From Candidatus Brocadiaceae bacterium (GTDB taxonomy: Bacteria; Planctomycetota; Brocadiia; SM23-32): DNA of 10,474 bases. How positions within the stretch are numbered: the first letter of the stretch is position 1; each line of letters begins with the position of its first letter. The translations under genes were made by a program, and so were the position numbers. The notes beneath the pieces are model-generated. The model was given only the letters and a program-made list of their open reading frames with translations. It was not told where the DNA came from and did no database searches. The stretch spans positions 1 through 10,474 of the forward strand of contig PWZK01000143.1 in assembly GCA_003567495.1 (NCBI GenBank), written 5' to 3'. Shown here piece after piece: positions 5,737-10,474 of the stretch.

Positions 5737-5840
5737 GTTCTTTCTTTTTTCAACCTCCAAGTATGAAAGGGCAGGTTCTTCGATATAGGTGTTCTTAGTT
5801 CGGCAAAATAACAATATAAACACAACTTTCTTATGTAGCA

Positions 5841-5856
5841 CAGGCGAGGACGCCTG
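5841..5856. repeat. Short perfect palindrome CAGGCG-AGGA-CGCCTG
   Basis: A 6-bp perfect stem with an AGGA loop, in the 239-base gap between the divergent metallophosphoesterase and DUF2339 genes. A TCTTTT run follows at 5861-5866 on the plus strand, but no plus-strand gene ends here, so it is more likely a REP-like repeat of the kind seen at 2917-2935 and 2998-3016. The rest of the gap (5857-5975) is AT-rich; I see no clear promoter. Confidence 0.45.
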
Positions 5857-5975
5857 CGCCTCTTTTAACGTAGTTCGCAGAACTTACGTTTATTATATCG
5901 GCTTATGGTATGTTAAGCAATTTCCTCTAATTCTGTCGCGGGTTGTTTTTTCCCTGCTTATGAGTTAAACTCTTA

Positions 5976-8354
5976 GTGCAGGATTTTACAGAAAAGCATC
6001 CGGGATGTAGACAACCCTCAAAAAAACAGCCCGTTAACATAATTATGTTGCCACTTGTTATATTGACAATTCTTTTGATTATAGTTTTCCTCGCGGTCTG
6101 TGCGGTGCTGGGGTTTACGGCTTTTATACGTCAGAACAGAGGTCCATCATGTGAATCCGAACTGATCGTGCGAATCCGGCGCCTCGAGAAGCGGGTAATG
6201 CGACTCGAAAGAAAACCTGAAACGCCTGCCGACGCCGGCGCCGATCTTAATCAAACGGCGGGCGAGGTACCCGTAACGCCGCAGATCCCGCAGCAAGACC
6301 TGCCGGAATCCACGGGAAAGACCGGCCTGGAAACGCCGGATGAGAGCGTCGGAGCCGCGAGCGACGCGACGAAAGGCAAACCCCGACACAAAGGGTCGTT
6401 ATGGACGGGGCTGGAAAAAGCTGTCGGAGAAAGGTGGATTGCATGGGCAGGTGCGATAGTCATATTCTTTGCAGTCGGTTTTTTCTTAAAACACGCAATT
6501 GATATGGGATGGATTGACCCGGCCGCCCGCTGCACACTCGGGGTCTTTGCCGGCATCATTATGGTTTTTGCGGGGGATTTGTGTCTGCGCCGGCACATGC
6601 GTGGTCTGGGACAGGGCCTGGTGGGCGGCGGGCTGGCTGTACTGTATGTGTCAATTTTCGCAGCGTTTTCTTTCTATGATTTGCTGCCCCAGGAACTCGC
6701 TTTCGGAACTATGGCGGCGGTTACGGCAGCGGGCATGCTTCTTGCCGTTTTGCACGATGCCCTGCCCATCGCTTTTATTTCGCTTTTGGGCGGATTTGTG
6801 ACGCCCGTGCTGTGCGCTACCGGGGAGGATCGGCGCGATGTGTTGTTTGCATACATAACAGTGCTGAACCTGGGCGTACTCGGGGTAGCCGTATTCAAGT
6901 GGTGGCGCGCACTAGATATGATGGCGTTTGCAGGCACGTGGCTTCTTTTCGCAGGATGGTACGGCCGGTTCTACAGCGCCGCAGCGCTTGCCCCGGCTTC
7001 GGCATGGCTGCTTGTGTTTTTTATGATCTTTCTGCTGTTGCCCTTTGCATATCACTTAAGGACCGGGCGTGCCGTGCCGCTGGAAAGATTTATTATGAGC
7101 ATGCTGCACGCGGTGGTGGCATTCGGTTTTTCTTTTGCCATTTTGTATCCGGACAAGCAGCACTGGCTTGGTTTTGTAGCGATAGGTATGGCAGCAAGTT
7201 ACTCCGCTCTGGGAAAAGCAATGTTTTCTCGCGGCGGCGGCGCCCGCACCCTGCTGGGCTTTATTACACTGGGGATGATATTTTTAGTCATGGCCGTCCC
7301 GCTTCACGTGGGTCTTCACGGGACACTTATAGTGTGGGTCGCCCTGTCCGTGGCGTTGCTGTATCTGGGTTACCAGTTTGATTACCTGCCGGTCAGGCTC
7401 GGAGCATTTGTAGTGTTCTGTGTCGCTACGGCGCGTTTTTTCGCAGTGCACCGGCCCCTGCACGTGATGGATTTCACGCTGTTCTGGAACATTTCATTTG
7501 CTACGGCGCTTTGTCTGCCGCTTGGCGGCGCGTTGTTTTTCCTGATTCACCGTCGCTTTAAAGAACGCTCCGGCATCCCGGATCGCGTCACGGAGCGGGC
7601 GGTGTGCGCAGGGAGTTGCTTGCTGATGCTGCTGATCCTTCACTCCGAAATCGGGCCGTGGCTGATTCTGCGCGGAGGAGCGCCGAACGGATTCGACGGA
7701 AACTACTTTGCACAGTTCGCCCGTTCGCTGATCTGGACGCTGGGTAGCGCGATGATACTGTTTGCCGGAGTCAGGTGGCGTTCTTTTACGGTGCGCCTCG
7801 TTGCGATCTTTCCGCTTGCCGCCGGGCTGCTGTTCGCTTATCTTTTTTACACAAAAAACTTGCCGGACCAGGTGTTGTTCATTAATTTGCGTTTTGTCGC
7901 GGCGCTGGCCGGCGCACTGGCCGTGTTTTTCCGGGGACACGCTCTTTGCCGCAAGGGCCGGAAGTGGGAGAGGAAACAGGGATATGTGTTTTATTGGCTC
8001 GGGATATTTTTTCTGCTGACGTTTCTGAGCATGGAAGCCTGGACTTTTTCCGGCTCTCTGGCTCAAACCAGGGCTCAGGCACGGTGGGCGGGCCTCATGT
8101 CCCTGTCTATAACGTGGGGCGTATATGCAATAGCGCTTCTTGCGACCGGGTTTTGGCGCAGGCTTCGCTCGCTTCGCCTCGTGGCCCTCGCGTTGTTCGG
8201 CATTACGGGGCTGAAGCTTGTATTGGTGGATATGGCCGGCGTGGAAGAGATATACCGGATAGTTTCATTTCTTGCCATAGGGATATTGATGATCGGAGCT
8301 TCGTATATTTATCACAAGGTCGAGCAAAAAATTAACCGGGCGGAGGAGGTATAA
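5976..8354 (+). CDS. DUF2339 polytopic membrane protein
   Basis: Up to 792 residues. An N-terminal membrane segment (about 23-45) is followed by a short charged coiled-coil-like stretch (SELIVRIRRLEKRVMRLER, 61-79) and a Pro/Thr/Glu-rich linker (about 80-140). The DUF2339 signature then begins: GERWIAWAGAIVIFFAVGFF (151-170), then KHAIDMGWIDPAAR and GQGLVGGGLAVLYVSIFAA. The remainder is an almost continuous series of hydrophobic helices, probably twenty or more. The family is an inner-membrane protein of unknown function that often sits beside DUF3999, as here. The start is uncertain: a GTG at 5976 gives the longest frame, while the ATG at 6045 (residue 24) falls right at the first membrane segment; neither has a convincing ribosome site. 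The stop is one base before the next gene's ATG, so the two are co-translated. The N-terminal helix and coiled coil suggest a scaffold or transporter-like role, which is speculation. Confidence 0.93.
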   Translation: MQDFTEKHPGCRQPSKKQPVNIIMLPLVILTILLIIVFLAVCAVLGFTAFIRQNRGPSCESELIVRIRRLEKRVMRLERKPETPADAGADLNQTAGEVPVTPQIPQQDLPESTGKTGLETPDESVGAASDATKGKPRHKGSLWTGLEKAVGERWIAWAGAIVIFFAVGFFLKHAIDMGWIDPAARCTLGVFAGIIMVFAGDLCLRRHMRGLGQGLVGGGLAVLYVSIFAAFSFYDLLPQELAFGTMAAVTAAGMLLAVLHDALPIAFISLLGGFVTPVLCATGEDRRDVLFAYITVLNLGVLGVAVFKWWRALDMMAFAGTWLLFAGWYGRFYSAAALAPASAWLLVFFMIFLLLPFAYHLRTGRAVPLERFIMSMLHAVVAFGFSFAILYPDKQHWLGFVAIGMAASYSALGKAMFSRGGGARTLLGFITLGMIFLVMAVPLHVGLHGTLIVWVALSVALLYLGYQFDYLPVRLGAFVVFCVATARFFAVHRPLHVMDFTLFWNISFATALCLPLGGALFFLIHRRFKERSGIPDRVTERAVCAGSCLLMLLILHSEIGPWLILRGGAPNGFDGNYFAQFARSLIWTLGSAMILFAGVRWRSFTVRLVAIFPLAAGLLFAYLFYTKNLPDQVLFINLRFVAALAGALAVFFRGHALCRKGRKWERKQGYVFYWLGIFFLLTFLSMEAWTFSGSLAQTRAQARWAGLMSLSITWGVYAIALLATGFWRRLRSLRLVALALFGITGLKLVLVDMAGVEEIYRIVSFLAIGILMIGASYIYHKVEQKINRAEEV
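8342..8349 (+). promoter_or_regulatory. Strong ribosome binding site inside the DUF2339 3' end
   Basis: GGAGGAGG lies 6 nt before the ATG at 8356 and within the last codons of the upstream gene. It fixes the start of the DUF3999 gene and suggests coupled, high-level translation compared with the DUF2339 gene, which lacks such a site. Confidence 0.8.
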
Positions 8355-8355
8355 G

Positions 8356-9702
8356 ATGAAAGTTTTACCCGGCGCATTTATGATTTTTTTTCTTTGTGTC
8401 GTCTTTTTTATCGAGGCCGGTCTGGCAGATGCGGAAGCGGCTGGAGAATCATCCGGATCATATGGTAAAGACCTTGCGGACTGGACTCGCCGTGCATCGT
8501 TGATGCCTGAAACGGAACCTAAGCGCGGCCTTGTGGAGTTTCAGGTGCCGCCGGCGGTCTACGACGGGGCCAGGCCCGACCTGGGCGATCTGCGCGTGCT
8601 GGCGGGAAACCAGCCCCTGGCATGGGTTCTTCGCCGGCCCCGCGGAACGCAGCGGAACGTGCTCATAGACGCATCGCTGTTCAATCCGACGCGCATCCCC
8701 GGGCAGGTCAATCGGGTCATGGTGGATTTCGACGAACCGACGATGAAAGACCACATTCAGATAGTGACTCCGGGAATTGATTTCAAGCGAAGTGTGGCGG
8801 TAGAGGCGAGTCAGGATGCGCATCAATGGGAGATTCTCCGGGAAGAGGCGTTTCTTTTCGACGTGTCGGGCAGATATAGCAAGGATCGGATATCTCTGCC
8901 GAGAAATGACTTTCGCTTTCTGCGCATCAGCGTTTATCACGATTCGGACGATCCGGAAGACGTGCCGATCCGGCGGGTGCGCGCATGGCGCAGAGAGGGG
9001 GAGCCGGCTCCGCTTGAGACTGTGCCGGTAGTGGACAGTTCGGTAGAACTGGATCGTGATCGCAACACAACACTTATCACAATTGACCTGGCCTATCGCA
9101 ACCTGCCGCTGCGTCGCCTTCATCTGGATTTTGAGGAGGGGAATTTTCACCGGCAAGTGACGCTTTGGGGCAGGAACAAAAAAACGCGCGTTGTGACCAG
9201 GCGACTGGAAAGCGGCGCCGAAAGACGGGTGACCACGGAGGCGCCCTGGCACCGGATAGGACCCGGTCGCATCCATAGATACACGGCGGGCGATTCCGTT
9301 GCCGCATCGCTTTCTCTCCCGCTGACCGGCGGGCGCTTTCGCTACGTACAGGTGCGCATTGATGACGGGGACAACAGCCCGCTGAGTTTTTTGAGTGCTG
9401 AGGCGGACCGTTACGTTGATTATGTAGCGTTTAAGCCCATCCGGCCCGGTCCATACCACCTGTATTTTGCAAACCCGGACGCGCGCATGCCGGATTACGA
9501 TTTAGTTCATTATGAAAGGCGGCTCCGCACCGAGGGTGTAACCGTGGCGAATGTCAGGGAACCGGTAGCGTTGCGCGCAGAAAGACCTGAAGAGACTATC
9601 TTTGCCGAGGTTTACAACAGGGTGCTGTGGATAGCATTGCTCGCGGCCGTGGCCGTCCTGTCACTGGCGGTATGGCGCCAGGCAAAAAGCGTCAGGAAGT
9701 GA
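8356..9702 (+). CDS. DUF3999 family protein with signal peptide and C-terminal membrane anchor
   Basis: A 448-residue protein. An N-terminal signal segment (MKVLPGAFMIFFLCVVFF, cleaved near the Ala-rich stretch at about 23-30) is followed by a large soluble, beta-rich region. The early part shows the DUF3999 pattern: a Val-rich strand (GLVEFQVPPAVYDG), then DLGDLRVLAGNQPLAWVLRRP. Later KDRISLPRNDFRFLRISVYHD and RFRYVQVRIDDGDNSPLSF resemble strands of galactose-binding-like or discoidin-like beta sandwiches. A single C-terminal helix (about RVLWIALLAAVAVLSLAVW) and a basic tail leave the bulk outside the cytoplasm. It follows DUF2339 by one base, the usual pairing for these families, so the two probably form one envelope complex: DUF3999 as the periplasmic ligand-facing part, DUF2339 as the membrane part. 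The complex and any ligand are inferred. Family assignment rests on motif memory plus context. Confidence 0.87.
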   Translation: MKVLPGAFMIFFLCVVFFIEAGLADAEAAGESSGSYGKDLADWTRRASLMPETEPKRGLVEFQVPPAVYDGARPDLGDLRVLAGNQPLAWVLRRPRGTQRNVLIDASLFNPTRIPGQVNRVMVDFDEPTMKDHIQIVTPGIDFKRSVAVEASQDAHQWEILREEAFLFDVSGRYSKDRISLPRNDFRFLRISVYHDSDDPEDVPIRRVRAWRREGEPAPLETVPVVDSSVELDRDRNTTLITIDLAYRNLPLRRLHLDFEEGNFHRQVTLWGRNKKTRVVTRRLESGAERRVTTEAPWHRIGPGRIHRYTAGDSVAASLSLPLTGGRFRYVQVRIDDGDNSPLSFLSAEADRYVDYVAFKPIRPGPYHLYFANPDARMPDYDLVHYERRLRTEGVTVANVREPVALRAERPEETIFAEVYNRVLWIALLAAVAVLSLAVWRQAKSVRK

Positions 9703-9743
9703 AGGATATATAAATATACGAGTATTACGGTGAGGCGACAGTT

Positions 9744-10474
9744 ATGAAATTGAACGGACAATGGCAGTGTGGACATGAGCGGAATTACGATCGCATGGTG
9801 GAAGTGCCGGGGCTGGTGGACGATCCCAAAAACAGCAGCCCGGGCACAGTCTGGCTTAAGCGCAAGGTTCAGCGGCCCGCCGAAATGCAGGAAGCCACCC
9901 TGGTTTTAAAAGGGGCCCGATTCGCACCGGCGATTTACATTGACGGCAGGCGGCAATCGGTAAAGGGCGGCGGCATGGCCCCCACACGCCACCATCTTGA
10001 TCTTAAAGGAACAGGTAAAGAGTTCATCATTGAAATCGCTCTGCAATCACTGGAAGCTATGAACCAAACCGATGCTTCCCGGATCCCTGACGCCGATTCA
10101 TGGCGTTCAAATCTTTCTTCATGCTGCTGGGATGATGTTGAAATATTCTTCCACGGTCCGTGCCGTATTGAGCGGCTGTATACCTATACTGCCACAGACG
10201 GTGCCATACTGGCTCGGATAGCTACAGGCGGGAGCGGTTCCGGGGCCGCCCTACATTTTATCCTGCATGATTCCCAAGGCTCCGAAGTCCTGCGGCACGA
10301 AGTTCCCTGCAACATCGGCGAACAGGCCGAGATCGAATTGCCGGGGAGTAAAGGATTGCAGGAGTGGTCTCCTGAAAATCCGGTCTGTTTTGAGCTCACC
10401 GCGAAACTGCATTCCAGCGGGCGGTGCAGCGATACCGACCAAGTCACTGTTGCCCGCCGGCGTTTCGAAGTTCG
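9744..10474 (+). CDS. Glycoside hydrolase family 2 protein, N-terminal part (cut by window edge)
   Basis: From the ATG at 9744 the frame stays open to the right edge: 243 residues, with no catalytic domain in view. A stop at 9711-9713 and the lack of other starts fix the beginning; GGTGAGG lies about 8 nt upstream. MKLNGQWQ and VPGLVDDPKNSSPGTVWLKR (21-40) match the sugar-binding jelly-roll opening of GH2 enzymes; CCWDDVEIFFHG (127-138) parallels the strand that ends it. The immunoglobulin-like domain follows and contains LQEWSPENPVCFELTAKL (205-222), equivalent to the usual LWSPENPxLY motif, and DQVTVARRRFEV leading to the TIM barrel. Members include beta-galactosidases, glucuronidases and mannosidases; specificity cannot be judged. 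There is no signal peptide, so it is probably cytoplasmic. It lies 41 nt after the DUF3999 gene with no clear terminator between, so co-transcription is possible. Confidence 0.85.
   Translation, partial: MKLNGQWQCGHERNYDRMVEVPGLVDDPKNSSPGTVWLKRKVQRPAEMQEATLVLKGARFAPAIYIDGRRQSVKGGGMAPTRHHLDLKGTGKEFIIEIALQSLEAMNQTDASRIPDADSWRSNLSSCCWDDVEIFFHGPCRIERLYTYTATDGAILARIATGGSGSGAALHFILHDSQGSEVLRHEVPCNIGEQAEIELPGSKGLQEWSPENPVCFELTAKLHSSGRCSDTDQVTVARRRFEV

Noticed and set aside
5737..5841. 35-residue N-terminal extension of the metallophosphoesterase
   Set aside because: The family begins within a few residues of the SDVH motif, and the extension has no supporting ribosome site or conserved feature.
8458..9459. 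333-codon minus-strand frame opposite DUF3999
   Set aside because: Long antisense frames are expected in GC-rich coding DNA; the plus frame has signal peptide, anchor, ribosome site and operon context.
1..10474. CRISPR array, transposase, toxin-antitoxin or defence genes
   Set aside because: I looked for regular spaced repeats and for characteristic motifs on both strands and found none.

Overview
The window holds eight convincing protein genes (one cut by each edge), one tRNA gene, one decayed gene and an unusual number of palindromic intergenic elements. The DNA is a bacterial chromosome: consensus-like sigma-70 promoters, a tRNA-Ser with encoded CCA, two lipoprotein genes and diderm-style envelope proteins. 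GC is moderate, higher on the right and clearly lower around 4750-5750. The host is uncertain. The hairpins built on CCCAGGGT...ACCCTGGG and GCAGGCG/CGCCTGC, together with a glycoside hydrolase, remind me of Planctomycetota, Lentisphaerota or Kiritimatiellota genomes, but this is an impression from memory and no marker gene confirms it.

Layout. 1-613 (minus): AIM24/TIGR00266-type protein, cut by the left edge. 641-739: a small inverted-repeat element with a perfect minus-strand promoter in its centre; a plus-strand promoter lies just outside it. 815-1843 (plus): DHH/DHHA1 phosphoesterase of the NrnA type. 2033-2360: MITE-like element with about 27-bp terminal inverted repeats and an inner hairpin. 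2361-2861 (minus): remnant of a zinc-ribbon protein, frameshifted and cut by that element. 2951-3139 (plus): promoter, hairpin-bearing leader and tRNA-Ser(UGA). 3183-4577 (minus): BepA-like M48 metalloprotease lipoprotein with TPR repeats, preceded by and overlapping by 4 nt a 58-residue lipoprotein gene (4574-4750). 4861-4979: a promoter with an operator-like dyad and a long inverted repeat, possibly a small RNA. 5008-5736 (minus): AT-rich metallophosphoesterase with an altered metal-site motif. 5976-8354 and 8356-9702 (plus): DUF2339 polytopic membrane protein and DUF3999 protein, tightly coupled. 9744 to the right edge (plus): N-terminal part of a glycoside hydrolase family 2 protein.

Genes that appear to work together are the lipoprotein/M48 pair (outer-membrane quality control by analogy with BepA) and the DUF2339/DUF3999 pair (a recurring envelope module of unknown function). 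The GH2 gene 41 nt downstream may share the latter transcript. The rest looks like unrelated housekeeping or accessory genes separated by mobile palindromes. No CRISPR array, transposase, toxin-antitoxin pair or recognisable defence system is visible.
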